Program-made: the position numbers and the translations under genes | Notes under the pieces: generated by a model | What the model saw: the letters and a program-made list of their open reading frames with translations, nothing else | Databases searched by the model: none | Told to the model about the DNA's origin: nothing | NCBI GenBank assembly: GCA_025060325.1 | Contig: JANXBW010000002.1 | Location: 62,001-126,000, forward strand | From: Thermoguttaceae bacterium | GTDB lineage: Bacteria > Planctomycetota > Planctomycetia > Pirellulales > Thermoguttaceae | Length of the DNA: 64,000 nucleotides | Direction of reading: 5' to 3' | Shown: piece after piece, positions 44,600-55,139 of the stretch | Layout of the letters: each line of letters starts with the position of its first letter | How positions within the stretch are numbered: the stretch's first letter is position 1

Positions 44600-45565
44600 T
44601 TAACCCCGCTGGCCCCCGCAAATAAGAAGCCAGAGCACCGCCATTCGAATAGCTACCCCGTTTGTCACCTGGGCCAAAATGGCCGAATGCGGACCATCGG
44701 CCACATCCGGAGATACTTCCACACCACGGTTAATTGGTCCTGGGGCCAGAACCAAAATGTCCGGCTTGGCTCGGGCCAGCCTCTCCCTATTCATCCCGTA
44801 AAGGTGGGCATATTCTCGCACGGAGGGAAAGGGCCGGGTCAACTGACGCTCAAACTGGATCCGCAAAAGATTGAGTACATCAACACGCGGGAGGATGTCA
44901 TCCAGATTGTAGCAGTATTCCACACCTAACTCCGCCCATCGGGGCGAGACCAGCGTCGACGGTCCACAAACGATGACGTGCGCCCCAAGCTTCTTAAGGC
45001 CCCAAATGTCCGATCTTGCTGTCCGGCTATGGGCGATATCACCAATAAGCGCAACTGTTAAGCCTTCAATGCGTCCAAACCGTTGACGAATGGTCATGAT
45101 ATCGAGAAGCCCCTGAGTGGGATGCTCATGAGGCCCATCGCCCGCATTAATTACCGAACATCGCAAATTCTGGGCCAAGAGGTGTGGGGTCCCCGGCGTC
45201 TGATGCCGGACGATCATCGCCTCAACACCCATCGCTTCCAAATTCTTGGCCGTGTCGACAACCGTCTCCCCCTTGGATAAGCTGCTTGTAGCCGCCGAAA
45301 AGTCGATCATATCCGCCCCCAATCGGCGCGCAGCTAAGGCAAAACTTGTGCGTGTACGAGTAGAGTTTTCAAAAAAGAGGTTGACACAAGTTTTCCCTTC
45401 TAGCAGGGGTATGCGACGTCGTCCCTCGAGCATCAATCGGCGAAAGACTTCGGCCGTGTCTAGCAAGATGAGAATTTCCTTGGCCGAAAGCTCCTCTAAC
45501 CCAAGCAAATGCTTCCGCGTCCACTCGGAAGGAGGCCTTTCAAGTTCCGGTATTCCCAACCCCAT
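44600..45565 (-). CDS. pyrB: aspartate carbamoyltransferase catalytic subunit
   Basis: Transfers the carbamoyl group to aspartate, the first committed step of pyrimidine synthesis. The protein is 321 residues from the ATG at 45565; the frame runs to 45634, but [20 protein letters not shown] fits the family length. Motifs: [20 protein letters not shown] (carbamoyl-phosphate loop), [60 protein letters not shown] and [19 protein letters not shown]. No regulatory subunit gene (pyrI) nearby. Operon with pyrC. Confidence 0.96.
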   Translation of the reverse strand: MGLGIPELERPPSEWTRKHLLGLEELSAKEILILLDTAEVFRRLMLEGRRRIPLLEGKTCVNLFFENSTRTRTSFALAARRLGADMIDFSAATSSLSKGETVVDTAKNLEAMGVEAMIVRHQTPGTPHLLAQNLRCSVINAGDGPHEHPTQGLLDIMTIRQRFGRIEGLTVALIGDIAHSRTARSDIWGLKKLGAHVIVCGPSTLVSPRWAELGVEYCYNLDDILPRVDVLNLLRIQFERQLTRPFPSVREYAHLYGMNRERLARAKPDILVLAPGPINRGVEVSPDVADGPHSAILAQVTNGVAIRMAVLWLLICGGQRG

Positions 45566-45964
45566 AAGCCGTCCCTGAACTTTTCCAAACAGGTGGGCCA
45601 CCAACAAGGACTGATGACGATCCTTATTTCCCAAACGGCATTATTTGTGTCCTTGGCCGACACAGCTCCGTGCCGGTAAGTGCCATGATCCCCGCGGAGC
45701 ATCGGCCGAAAGAGCAAGGTATCAACGTGCCGGTTGGCTTGCCGAGAAATGTTGCCGCAAAAGCCCCACTCCCGTTACTCCCAGTTAATTGGGGATGCCT
45801 CGGTCGGACTCGAGAAATCTACCGTCTGCCTATCGAACAATCTAGCTATCGGTAGAAGACTACTTACTCCTTCGCCTGGGGCAACCGGGTATTCCGTTTA
45901 ACCAACGTGAGAATTTCAACCAGCATCGCCCGGCAGTGCTGGCCGGCGCAAACAAACTCTTCCG
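45566..45964. other. spacer between phosphatase gene end and pyrB start
   Basis: 400 bp with no gene; should hold the pyrBC promoter. No pyrimidine attenuator or PyrR-binding hairpin recognised. Confidence 0.35.
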
Positions 45965-47644
45965 CTATTCCTCGCGACCAAAACACACTAAGCACATATC
46001 GTCACTTTGCGCGCGGGTGCCGACAAATCGGCGAACATCCGCAATGAGCGACTCACCCAATTGTTCCACATGCGGCGGAGCTTTTTTCAGGAAGGCCTCC
46101 AAACGGTCAAATCCGTAGACCTCGTTCCGCTCATTCATCGCCTCGGTGATGCCGTCAGTGTACAAAATAACACTATCGAAATTAGACAACGGAATTTTTT
46201 CTGATTGGTAGCGGAACCCAGGGAGCACACCAAGCGGAAGCCCTATAAACTTTTCACCAGCCCGAACCAGGGTTCCGCCGCGTCGTCGAATGATGGCCGG
46301 GGGATGGCCTGCGCTAACAACCTCGATTTCGTGCCGATCGGCATTAAGCACGACTGCTACCATCGTGACAAACCGATCCTCCCAGCGGCTTTCGCAGAAG
46401 ACCTCATTGAGCCGCCCAAGAGCCACGACCGGGTCTTGCTCGGTGAGTAGAAGCTGCGGCGTTTCCGCGGAAAGCCTCGCCACAAGGAGCGAAGCGGAAA
46501 AACCTTTGCCGGAAACATCGGCCACGACGATGGCATAGCGTCGCTCGGCCAGCCTCACGTAAGCAAAATAGTCCCCGCCAAGCTCTTTTGCTGGATCATA
46601 AAAGTCAAAAAACGCATACCCGGGGATCTCCGGCGGTGCCGCGGGTAAGAACCCCTGCTGAAGGCGCTGGGCGTTAGCTAACTCGCGGCGGATTTCCGCC
46701 TGTTCCAAAGCGATTTCATGAAGCTGAGCATTCTCTACGGCGATCGCCGCCTGGCACGCAACGCTTGCCAAAACTTCCAAATCGTCTTCGGTGAATCGAG
46801 CTAGCTGATCGCTGGTGTCCAGTTGGATTACGCCCAAAACCTCCCCTTCCGAACCCAGAAGCGGCGCGCACATCACCGAATGGATCTGGAAATCGACAAC
46901 ACTCTGCGCCATATCGAAGCGAGCGTCGCGAGTCGCGTCGGCAGACAGGATCGCTTCCTTTTTCTCAACAACTTGTTGCAAGATCGTTCGGCTAAGACGA
47001 AGAGACTGATGAGCACGTTCCCGTCGCTGCTTGACCGCCCGCGGCACAAATTTGCCGGACTCTCGGTCGCGGAGGAGAATAAAGCCCCTTTCCGCCTGCG
47101 GAAAGATGACAAACAGTGCGTCAAGAACCTTCGGCAAAACTTCATCAAGCGTGACGGCCCGGGCCAAACTTTGACTTATGGCGATGAGTGCCTTTAACTT
47201 AGCGGCCGGATTGACCACCACCCGAGCCGGCGAGTAAGTGCTGGCAATGTCCAAAGTGGACATCACTGTGGAGCTGCTCGTGGGCAATTCGTCCTCCAAA
47301 ATCGGTGTCCGCGAAATTAATGGCCGCTCAGGCACCCGGGCGACCTCCCCCTCCTCGCCGGCCTGGAAAACGAACTCAACATCGCAAATGCGAATCCGGT
47401 CATTCTCAGAAAGTTTGGAAGGATACTCAACAACGTTGTCGTTAAGATAAGTCTTGTTTCGACTATTTAGATCTTCGACGTAATAATCGTCGCCCCGGCG
47501 AAAGATCCGGGCGTGATACCTGCTAACGGCGGGTAGAGGGAGGACTATGTCGCAATTCGGATTTCGCCCCAGCACTACAGAATCCCGATTGAGAGGATAC
47601 GTCTGACCGGTATTTAAGCCGCGGAGTACACGCAGAATAGCCAT
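45965..47644 (-). CDS. FHA-GAF-SpoIIE serine phosphatase
   Basis: A 559-residue cytosolic signalling protein. The FHA phosphothreonine-binding domain (1-95) holds VLGRNPNCDIVLPLPAVSRY and the NSRNKTYLND loop. The GAF domain (about 150-310) shows LDEVLPKVLDALFVIFPQAE and CAPLLGSEGEVLGVIQLDTS. The PP2C-type SpoIIE phosphatase (about 345-559) has metal sites GGDYFAYVRL, VVADVSGKGFSASLLVARLS, LYTDGITEAMNERNEVYGFD and SDDMCLVCF. Together these suggest dephosphorylation of an anti-sigma-antagonist-like partner in response to a GAF signal and docking to a Ser/Thr kinase substrate. No kinase or anti-sigma gene is adjacent. Confidence 0.9.
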   Translation of the reverse strand: MAILRVLRGLNTGQTYPLNRDSVVLGRNPNCDIVLPLPAVSRYHARIFRRGDDYYVEDLNSRNKTYLNDNVVEYPSKLSENDRIRICDVEFVFQAGEEGEVARVPERPLISRTPILEDELPTSSSTVMSTLDIASTYSPARVVVNPAAKLKALIAISQSLARAVTLDEVLPKVLDALFVIFPQAERGFILLRDRESGKFVPRAVKQRRERAHQSLRLSRTILQQVVEKKEAILSADATRDARFDMAQSVVDFQIHSVMCAPLLGSEGEVLGVIQLDTSDQLARFTEDDLEVLASVACQAAIAVENAQLHEIALEQAEIRRELANAQRLQQGFLPAAPPEIPGYAFFDFYDPAKELGGDYFAYVRLAERRYAIVVADVSGKGFSASLLVARLSAETPQLLLTEQDPVVALGRLNEVFCESRWEDRFVTMVAVVLNADRHEIEVVSAGHPPAIIRRRGGTLVRAGEKFIGLPLGVLPGFRYQSEKIPLSNFDSVILYTDGITEAMNERNEVYGFDRLEAFLKKAPPHVEQLGESLIADVRRFVGTRAQSDDMCLVCFGREE

Positions 47645-48136
47645 TTGTGCCCTCCCCCAACTTTCCGTAAAGAGAGCGGTGGGCGAGAATTCGACAGATA
47701 TTCAGGCGGCCAGCGGCTCGTTTCTAAGCGGAGATTTTAGGCCCCGGTTGGCAAATCGGTCAATTCTTACCAAAATTCGTCCTTCTGCAATCCTAAGCCC
47801 CCGGTCTAGACAAGATCCCAACTAAGGTGCCGCTCCGAAACATCTGCTCCAAATTGTGCATCCTCGCCAAATTAACCCGGTTTTAGCGCAGCTTTCCCCG
47901 GAGTGTTGCGATCGAGGGTCGGCGGCAATAGCTGCGCCTAACCGCCCTCACCGAAGCGGCCCGGCCTCCATCCGGGGCCCGTCCGTTGAGCTGCTGCCGA
48001 TGCCTCTGAGTGTACCGATCCAAGCGAATTTGCCCCGCCGCGATTCCCGGCGCGGCTGGTGAGCCCTTGTGTGGGGTTCAGATGGATGCCGCGAAAAAGT
48101 GTGGCTTGCGCTAGCCCCTGCCTCTCGCTTCGCAAC
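47645..48136. other. spacer, nothing recognised
   Basis: About 490 bp between rfbD end and the phosphatase start, with no credible frame; presumably the phosphatase promoter region. Confidence 0.4.
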
Positions 48137-49006
48137 TCAAGATTTTTGCCGGCGGGCCGCCAAATACTCCTCCAAAGCTTCCTGCCAACTCGGCAAAGGT
48201 GGTGCCCCGGGTAGTGAAAGAAACTTGGAGCAGTCGAGCACGCTATAACGCGGCCTCCGCGCTCGGGCCGGGTATTCCGACGAGCTGATCGGGACGACCT
48301 CCGCATCAAGACCTGCCCGCCTTACAATTGCCCGAGCAAACTCGAACCAAGTTGTCCCACCCCCATTAACTACGTGAAAAAGCCCCGAGTGTCCCCTCGC
48401 CAAAAGGAACACCAAGGCCCGTGCCACATGGGGGACATAACTGGGGCAACATACCTGATCATTTACTACCCGCAGAACGCGCTGCTCCCGAGCTTTGCGG
48501 AGGATTGTCTCCACAAAGTTGCCGGGGGACAGAGGGCCCAACTCACCGTATAGTCCGCAAGTACGGACGATAACATGGCGCGGAGTCTGCATCGCCTCCT
48601 TTTCCCCCTCTAACTTGGTCTGCCCGTAGACATTCACCGGACTTGGCGGATCCTCTTCCCGATAAGGCGTACTCCGAGACCAATCACCGCCGAAGACATA
48701 GTCGGTACTAACCTGCACCAAGGGGATCCCCGCCACAAGGCAGTATTCCGCCAAGTGCCGAACGCCTAGCACATTGACCGCTCGAGCTTCATCAGGTAGT
48801 TCCTCTGCCAGATCCACCCGGGTAAAGGCCGCAGCGTTGATGATAGCCTCCGGAGAAGCTTCCCGCAAAAACGTCCACAGCTTCTGCCGAGAAGTTATGT
48901 CAACCTCCGGAAGGTCTGCGGGAATGGCCGCTCGCCCAAGGATGCGACAAAGCTCTTGCCCGAGTTGGCCTTTCGCACCTGTAATCACCACGCGTGCAAA
49001 CTTCAT
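48137..49006 (-). CDS. rfbD: dTDP-4-dehydrorhamnose reductase
   Basis: Final step of dTDP-L-rhamnose synthesis, NAD(P)H-dependent reduction of the 4-keto group. 289 residues of the extended SDR fold. Nucleotide motif ITGAKGQLGQELCRIL; PEAIINAAAFTRVDLAEELP (the usual NCAAYTAVDKAE region); catalytic STDYVFGGDWSRSTPYREED and YGQTKLEGE with Tyr/Lys. DQVCCPSYVPHVARALVFLL is the typical later motif. An rfbC-like epimerase lies 1.2 kb upstream on the same strand but is separated by an oppositely oriented gene. rfbA and rfbB are not in the window. Confidence 0.93.
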   Translation of the reverse strand: MKFARVVITGAKGQLGQELCRILGRAAIPADLPEVDITSRQKLWTFLREASPEAIINAAAFTRVDLAEELPDEARAVNVLGVRHLAEYCLVAGIPLVQVSTDYVFGGDWSRSTPYREEDPPSPVNVYGQTKLEGEKEAMQTPRHVIVRTCGLYGELGPLSPGNFVETILRKAREQRVLRVVNDQVCCPSYVPHVARALVFLLARGHSGLFHVVNGGGTTWFEFARAIVRRAGLDAEVVPISSSEYPARARRPRYSVLDCSKFLSLPGAPPLPSWQEALEEYLAARRQKS

Positions 49007-49540
49007 AGCGCTTCGCCGCCCAGCTCAAGATCCTGATGAAGTGAACATGATGGTGTCGCACCAGTCCGAGTCTTTTTAAGCAGGCAAACATGCGGGCTAG
49101 AAGTCACGTCCGAATAATAACGCTTTGGTAAAAGCAGTCAAAGCGTGCAAAACCGGCGCTAGCGGCCCACAATCCTCCTCCCTGGCACGGGAACCTCAAC
49201 CTAACCTAGGCGAGGACATAGCGCTCAGCCACCGACTATTCTCTCTACCGCTGCGCGAGTGAAGGCGGGGGAACCTCCTCCAACCGCCCTGCTGCCGGGC
49301 TTGAGGTTCTTGAGGCGGGATTTAATTCCTGCGCTTGGACCTAGAATTAGAAGGGAACTCAAGGGTCATGCTTGCGATTGGGAGCTGCCCCCGCCCTATT
49401 CCAGCTCTGGCCTAAAATCCCCTTTTATTCGGCAAGCCTCTAGTCGACGTTTAACGATTTTAGCGCTTGCCGGACGCAGTACCATTAGCCGTTCCCGTCC
49501 GCCATTTGTGTACCCTCTTGCAAGGGGTAAAGGTTAGCAC
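49007..49540. other. divergent spacer, nothing recognised
   Basis: About 530 bp between rfbD and the PsiE-like gene. Short frames on both strands lack start signals. Confidence 0.4.
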
Positions 49541-49993
49541 ATGGAGAAGTTGCTTCGGATCTTTGAAAAAATAATCGTGTCTGCCCTCCTTTCACTTATG
49601 ATTTTCACTGTAGTTGTCTCCACTATTGAACTAGGAGTAATTCTCTACCAGGAGCTGATGAAGCCCCTGTTTATGCTTCTCAATCTGGAGGAAATGCTCG
49701 AAGTGTTTGGCTTTTTCTTAATGGTGCTTATTGGGCTGGAGCTCTTAGAAACAATTAAAGCGTATTTTGAAGAAAACCGCGTGCATGCCGAGGTTGTTTT
49801 CTTAGTGGCCATGGTGGCAGTGGCCCGCAAAGTGATCATTATCGATTACAACAAATTCGACGCCCTTCATCTATTTGGCGTCGCGGCTGTTATAGTCAGT
49901 TTGGGAGCAGGCTACTTTCTGGTCCGAGCGGCGCTAAATCTTTTCGGACCTACTACGCGAGAGCCTCCTCACGGCCGGCCGAGGGAAATGTAG
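49541..49993 (+). CDS. PsiE-family membrane protein
   Basis: A 150-residue membrane protein with four helices of the PsiE (phosphate-starvation-inducible) family: IIVSALLSLMIFTVVVSTIE, FGFFLMVLIGLELLETIKAY, a segment around VVFLVAMVAVARKVIIIDYN, and FGVAAVIVSLGAGYFLVRAA. The ELLETIKAYF and RKVIIID stretches are the family hallmark. No phosphate-regulon genes lie nearby, so the link to phosphate is by name only. Single-gene unit between two minus-strand genes. Function of the family is not established. Confidence 0.8.
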   Translation: MEKLLRIFEKIIVSALLSLMIFTVVVSTIELGVILYQELMKPLFMLLNLEEMLEVFGFFLMVLIGLELLETIKAYFEENRVHAEVVFLVAMVAVARKVIIIDYNKFDALHLFGVAAVIVSLGAGYFLVRAALNLFGPTTREPPHGRPREM

Positions 49994-50215
49994 GTAACCG
50001 GCAATCAAGGCCAGGCGAACAGGGCCGCGGGTTTTCTCTAAACCCGGCTTTAGGGGGCCATTTCATAGAATGATCAGCCGGGTAACTTCTCGATGAAGCC
50101 TAGCAGTCGAGCGAGGTTGACTAAAGCCCCCTTTAAAGGACACGGGAGTTAGGCCATGGTGATAACGAGCGAAAGAGCTAATGCCTGGTAAGACCGTTTT
50201 GGCTCCAAGCTGAGG

Positions 50216-50701
50216 CTAGATGTCCTCAAGTCGGAAAGGACTGTCAGGGCGATCTTCGTGGCGCACTTCGTCAACTAGCTCCTTCCGGCCCCAACCGGCG
50301 TATAAGCGATTAGGACAGTTAAAAACTAGGCCCGGTTCCTGTCCCACATTGCGGTAGGCATGCACCACACCTGGGGGAATGACCACCGACCAGAATTCCC
50401 CGCGAGGGAAAAGAAAAGTCTGGGCGACCCCAAAGCTGGCAGAGTCGGGACGATTATCCCACAAATAAAGTTTAAAGGCGGTCGTACCCAAAAAAACGAA
50501 GTGATCCGACTGGACTTTATGCTCGTGAGGCCCGCGAACAACCCCAGGCAGGGTCTGACTGATGTAGGCCATCACCGGCCAAAGGGGTGGGTCCAGTTCG
50601 TCGTGACGGAAAAGCTCGACTAACCAGCCCCGGTGATCTTCCCGGACCACCAGTCTCCGGACAATAACGCCGTTAATTTCTCCTTGCCGGAACCCAGACA
50701 T
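50216..50701 (-). CDS. rfbC: dTDP-4-dehydrorhamnose 3,5-epimerase-like cupin
   Basis: A 161-residue single-domain cupin of the RmlC/sugar 3,4-ketoisomerase type. The motif VVRGPHEHKVQSDHFVFLG occupies the place of the usual RGLHxQ active-site strand. GEFWSVVIPPGVVHAYRNVG is the second cupin motif, and LYAGWGRKELVDEVRHEDRP is the C-terminal substrate segment. It is shorter than classical RfbC (about 180 residues), and the active-site strand is altered, so an epimerase or ketoisomerase on another dTDP-sugar is possible. Context with rfbD supports nucleotide-sugar work. Confidence 0.78.
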   Translation of the reverse strand: MSGFRQGEINGVIVRRLVVREDHRGWLVELFRHDELDPPLWPVMAYISQTLPGVVRGPHEHKVQSDHFVFLGTTAFKLYLWDNRPDSASFGVAQTFLFPRGEFWSVVIPPGVVHAYRNVGQEPGLVFNCPNRLYAGWGRKELVDEVRHEDRPDSPFRLEDI

Positions 50702-51199
50702 GGCGGATCTTTTTTACAAAATGCATTCTACCGAATCAGGCTAGCAACCGTTTCCAAGTGAGCGGGCAAGACCAAGAGCGTGCTTGTTAAGTATACCTTC
50801 CGATGAAGAACTTCGCACCCAAAGGTGTGTTCGGGCGGATAAGCTCGTTTGTAATGACTTGGCACGAAATATAGAGCGATGCGCAAAGGCGCGTTCAAGT
50901 CGCCTGTAGCGAAATCGTCCGTAGCCCGGCCCGCGATCCCGCGTCTCCTGTCAACGAAGCGCCACTTACTCCCCCGTTTGTCGCCTTGTGCCCGAGAAGA
51001 GGTCACGACGAGCAATTAGCAAAAGCCGTTAAGAAAAAGACGCGAGAAGAAGCATGGGTGTCCCATCGCCATCACTCCCATTTGGACACGAAGTCCTGGG
51101 ACGCACTGGGAACTTTGTCAATGGTGTATTTTAAAACAGCGATTGCCAAAGCCTATCGACGCGAGCCCCACTCAAAGCCACATCAGCCGACCCAATCTG
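50702..51199. other. spacer, weak minus-strand frame only
   Basis: About 500 bp. A minus-strand frame at 50728-51015 contains a possibly protein-like stretch (LNAPLRIALYFVPSHYKRAY) but has no ribosome-binding site and no known relative; perhaps a remnant. Confidence 0.35.
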
Positions 51200-53725
51200 T
51201 CAACGACTGTCCGAGCCTTTTCTTTTTCCGTTTTTCGCCATACTAGTCAACACAGCCCAAACCGGAGCCAATCCCTCCCTGCCCACAGACCACCATGTTC
51301 TTCGTTGGCTTTGCTCAAGCAAATCCATTCGTGCATGAAGCTTACGGTCCACCTCGTCGGAGAGGGTTTGTCGCCCGTACCGCACCGCATAATATGCTTC
51401 AACGACCTCTTTCGGAACCTCGACTACATCAGGACTAAAACCTTGTTGTGGAAGCTTTCGAGCGGCTAGCTCGGCCCATTCTGCCGGCGTTTGACTCGGC
51501 CGGCGAGCAATGCCCCAGTGGGTCAGCAGCCGCTCCAGTCGACGGTAGAAAGCTGTGACATGGTACTGAGACAATTGATCCGGAGAACGTTTCTTTACAA
51601 AAAGGGTTGCTGTCCACACCCAAGGGGCGATTCCCCTCAGTGTGCAAAGTCGGACAACTAGGAGGAGCATCGCCGCAGCCACTAGCACTGCAAGAGCAAG
51701 TCCTATGGGCGAAGTGAACCAGCCGCGTACCCTGGCGACAATCTCTCCCCCCGCAGCGACGATGCTCTCGTAAACGTTACTAAGTCGGCCCCACAGACGC
51801 GCTGCAAGTACCGAAATCGGCCCATAGATTGCTTCCTGCTGTCGTGTTCGATCAAGTTCGACCACATAATGCCGCCAAATGAAGTCGACCCAGTCAAGCC
51901 ACTGCCACATCGCCCAATAGATCCGGGAAGGCAGTGAGCTTTCAGCCGGCGGTGTTGGATCCAGCCTCAACCAAGCGCCCACGGCACGATCCCAAAATGG
52001 TCCGTGTAGCCGAAGCTCGGCCGGCACCTGGTCCATCCGCAAGTATACCTCCACCCATGTATGTGCATGCAGTTGACGAACTTGGTAAAAACCTCCGATC
52101 GGGTTAAATTCCTCGGTCTTATACCCGATTACTAACCGGGCGGGCACCCCCACACTCCGGAGCATCAACACCAGTGCCGAGGCAAAATATTCGCAATGAC
52201 CTCTCCGGTTGCGGCTCAGGAAATCTTCAACGGGATCCAGATTGGGATCCCTCGGCTGAGCCTGCAAACTGTAAGTAAACCGGCCAGAATCGCGCAGCTG
52301 CCGTTCGAAGGCCCTCGCCAGCGTGTACGGATCATCGGGGGACAACCGAAGCTCGCGCAGCCACTCTTCTGCCAAGGCAAAAGCAGTCGGCACGGCCCCT
52401 GGACCTTCCCGCGGCGGGAGTTGGCGTAGCTGGGTGTCAAATTCCCCAGCCGTAAACGTGGGGGTAACAATCCACTGCTGACCTTCATGAAACGCTGGTG
52501 TCAACAACCGGTAGCGGAATCGCGATTGAAGGTACTCCCCCGAGCGAAGGAGCGTCATCTTCCGCAGATCAAGAAGTACTCCGGGATTAGCCTGTTCGGC
52601 CACAATTGGCCAAATACAAAACAGTTCTGGACGATCCAACGGCTCAATAAGGATGTCCTGCCGAACCAGTCCTTCCTGAGCTAAAGAGCCACCCGGGGAT
52701 AGTGGCCATAACGATGCCGGCGCCCAAATACCTGGATGCGACCACTGCCCCCGAGAATACTGCGTCAAAATTGCACCACGGAGGTAAAGCGGTCCTTGAG
52801 TTTTGTAGCGCTCGCCCGAGCTTCTCTCTTCCAATCGCAAACGAAGGACTTCTTGAGGATTCTCGATGATTCGGCCAAGCTCTCCCAAGCGGACACGATC
52901 GGTAAATCCAACACTTCGAACCGGCATGCGAGAGAATCCAAGAAAGCCGTGACCGCGGGGCCGCGGCATCAGGAAGAATAAGGCCACGGTCACAATAAGT
53001 GTCGTTAATAAGACAAGACGAACGTGCCGGCGGACCAAGCGGACGACTTGCTTTTCCAGAGGTTCAGTCAGCCGGAGAAACGAGCGAAAACCACCCTCTG
53101 GGCTGACCGCGGAACGCAACGCTCGCAGTCGGCCTTGCAACTCGGAACCGGTCACCTCCCGGAAAACACAGAGAAATCCGAGCGTGAGGGGTGCCAGCGC
53201 TAGATAGACTATCAACAAAACTGCAAAAACAACATTGTGGCCCAAAGCAGCAGCCACTACTACCTGCAACAACCCCAGAAGGGCGAGGAGCCAACATGTT
53301 CGGTCGTCTTTTTCCTGGAATAGGCACACAATCTGCATGTAGACGAGAATGTTGGCAATGCCCATCATTTGGGCGGGGCCCCGGAGTTCGATGATATTTC
53401 GGACGAGCAGGACGAGCAACACGCCTCCCGCTAAGAGGTTGGTCACTGTGGAATTAAGGCGTATCCACCGAAGAAGATCTGTCAACACAAAAGCAGACAC
53501 GCCGGCCAGTAACACAAAAAGGGGCAATTCCAGGGACCGCTCCGCCATGCCCAGGAGCGTACTGGCCAGCGTTGCACTAAGAACGACGTGTATTTGCAAG
53601 GCCCGCTGGATGACCGCTGGCCGAGCTGGCTCCGCAACGCCGCGCATCGGCCCGGGCGATCGGGCACTAGAAGTTCGCCCAAATCGCAAATTGACCAGAA
53701 CTTTTTCGGCTAAGGTTAGCCCCAT
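51200..53725 (-). CDS. TgpA-type membrane transglutaminase-like protein (DUF3488)
   Basis: An 841-residue membrane protein with roughly seven helices in the first 255 residues, a long extracytoplasmic region, then a transglutaminase-like domain with triad Cys511 (RRGHCEYFASALVLMLRSVG), His555 (HAHTWVEVY) and Asp589 (AWLRLDPTP). A further helix near residue 690 (LALAVLVAAAMLLLVVRL) is followed by a C-terminal helical cytoplasmic tail (DUF4129-like). It ends the minus-strand run moxR, DUF58, TgpA. This trio is widespread and probably acts on envelope or periplasmic proteins with MoxR as an ATP-driven chaperone; substrates are unknown. Confidence 0.9.
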   Translation of the reverse strand: MGLTLAEKVLVNLRFGRTSSARSPGPMRGVAEPARPAVIQRALQIHVVLSATLASTLLGMAERSLELPLFVLLAGVSAFVLTDLLRWIRLNSTVTNLLAGGVLLVLLVRNIIELRGPAQMMGIANILVYMQIVCLFQEKDDRTCWLLALLGLLQVVVAAALGHNVVFAVLLIVYLALAPLTLGFLCVFREVTGSELQGRLRALRSAVSPEGGFRSFLRLTEPLEKQVVRLVRRHVRLVLLTTLIVTVALFFLMPRPRGHGFLGFSRMPVRSVGFTDRVRLGELGRIIENPQEVLRLRLEERSSGERYKTQGPLYLRGAILTQYSRGQWSHPGIWAPASLWPLSPGGSLAQEGLVRQDILIEPLDRPELFCIWPIVAEQANPGVLLDLRKMTLLRSGEYLQSRFRYRLLTPAFHEGQQWIVTPTFTAGEFDTQLRQLPPREGPGAVPTAFALAEEWLRELRLSPDDPYTLARAFERQLRDSGRFTYSLQAQPRDPNLDPVEDFLSRNRRGHCEYFASALVLMLRSVGVPARLVIGYKTEEFNPIGGFYQVRQLHAHTWVEVYLRMDQVPAELRLHGPFWDRAVGAWLRLDPTPPAESSLPSRIYWAMWQWLDWVDFIWRHYVVELDRTRQQEAIYGPISVLAARLWGRLSNVYESIVAAGGEIVARVRGWFTSPIGLALAVLVAAAMLLLVVRLCTLRGIAPWVWTATLFVKKRSPDQLSQYHVTAFYRRLERLLTHWGIARRPSQTPAEWAELAARKLPQQGFSPDVVEVPKEVVEAYYAVRYGRQTLSDEVDRKLHARMDLLEQSQRRTWWSVGREGLAPVWAVLTSMAKNGKRKGSDSR

Positions 53726-53846
53726 TTTTCAGCCATGGAGTCTACGTGCGTTGACCAAATTATTCGTTCCGTCAGCTCTTTTCCAATTATGATTCCGTTG
53801 CGGTTCGGCGGCACAAGCCGCATGGTCACCTACGGGCACGCCTTCC

Positions 53847-55139
53847 CTATGCGTCAACAAAAAGCTCCCTTGCTTCCGGGCCAGGCACCTGAATTACCTT
53901 GATCGAGGGCGGCACACGGTTTAAACCAGGCTTGCCGTTACTAGAACGAAGAAGCTCCCACACTCTCTCGCCCCGGGGAGACAGCACCACCACTTCACCC
54001 GCCGGGCGAATAGCGGCAAGGCATTTAGTCCACAGATCGGGCAAAGATTCCGCGACCGCCGGCTCCGCTTCTGCCAGGCCTTCTAGCCCCAGTCGCAATA
54101 GGGACGAAGATGCTGGTCCGTGGATCCAGAACTGTTCCTTTCCGGCCAAGCCGAAGAAAACCATATTTCCGCCGTCACGCACAAGCTCTTCTAACGCTGT
54201 AGCAGCAAACCGAATCGTGTATTCCACATCCTGGTCGCCTATCCCATTCGTGCTCAAATCAAGGATAATGGCAAGGTCCTGGTTCTTAGGGCATTCAAAT
54301 TGTCGTACTACCCACGTGCCGTGCTTGGCCGATCCCCGCCAATGAATCCACCGCAAACTATCGCCGCGCTGCCATTCGCGGACCCCGAAGAACTCCTCCC
54401 CCTGCCGAGTTTCTCTCTGGCTGCGCTGAGGCGTCGCTTCAAACGGATCACGCCGCTTTGCCCGCCACTGTGGGGTTAGCTTCCCCAACCGTGGGCATAC
54501 TACTAGCTCGTCTTCAAGGGGAATCGTGATACGCTTTTCCACCAAACCAAACGGGAATTGCGTCACGACCGTCAGCGGCCCCAAACGATAGCGACCACGG
54601 TTTTCGAACCGGCCCTCATATGTCAACGCAGTGCTTTCACCCGCGGCAAGGTATGGCACAACCACCGCGACTTGTTCCCGCAGCTCTTTCCCACTCGGGC
54701 GGACGCGAATAATCCGATCCACAATGCGGACAGCACAGATCGCCTGTCGTGCGGCAAGATTGGTTATTTCCAACCGCACAACAACCAAGTCCCCAGCGCA
54801 CACCCCACCCGGCAGGAGCCTTCGGATCTTAACGGAGCGGCAGATGCTCGAGGCCAACCGCCAGTTGTAAACAATAGGCCCAAGAAGCATCCCCGCCAGA
54901 ATAAGCATGACGTTAATCTGGCGGGTGACACCGACCGTGGCGACAACCAGGAGAATAACAACGTAATAGACGCCCGCCCGGGTCAACCTCGTGCTGGCGT
55001 GCGTCAGAAATCGTGACCTTACTTGGGCGAGCCGATTCATCAACGCCGATAAGATTCCGCCATTCGGCGAAGCATTACTACTCACCTCCCACCGGGGTGC
55101 ACTGTCCTTGACCCAATTTTTCAACACCGAACTATTCAT
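53847..55139 (-). CDS. DUF58 protein with VWA-like fold
   Basis: A 430-residue protein. Two adjacent membrane helices near residues 55-95 (AGVYYVVILLVVATVGV and VMLILAGMLLGPIV) are followed by a beta region and the DUF58 core: GEEFFGVREWQRGDSLRWIH then WRGSAKHGTWVVRQFECPKN, the family signature. A VWA-type metal site follows at LAIILDLSTNG. The ATG overlaps the moxR stop as ATGA, so translation is coupled. It belongs with the MoxR ATPase upstream and the TgpA-like protein 121 bp downstream. Exact biochemical role unknown. Confidence 0.9.
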   Translation of the reverse strand: MNSSVLKNWVKDSAPRWEVSSNASPNGGILSALMNRLAQVRSRFLTHASTRLTRAGVYYVVILLVVATVGVTRQINVMLILAGMLLGPIVYNWRLASSICRSVKIRRLLPGGVCAGDLVVVRLEITNLAARQAICAVRIVDRIIRVRPSGKELREQVAVVVPYLAAGESTALTYEGRFENRGRYRLGPLTVVTQFPFGLVEKRITIPLEDELVVCPRLGKLTPQWRAKRRDPFEATPQRSQRETRQGEEFFGVREWQRGDSLRWIHWRGSAKHGTWVVRQFECPKNQDLAIILDLSTNGIGDQDVEYTIRFAATALEELVRDGGNMVFFGLAGKEQFWIHGPASSSLLRLGLEGLAEAEPAVAESLPDLWTKCLAAIRPAGEVVVLSPRGERVWELLRSSNGKPGLNRVPPSIKVIQVPGPEARELFVDA

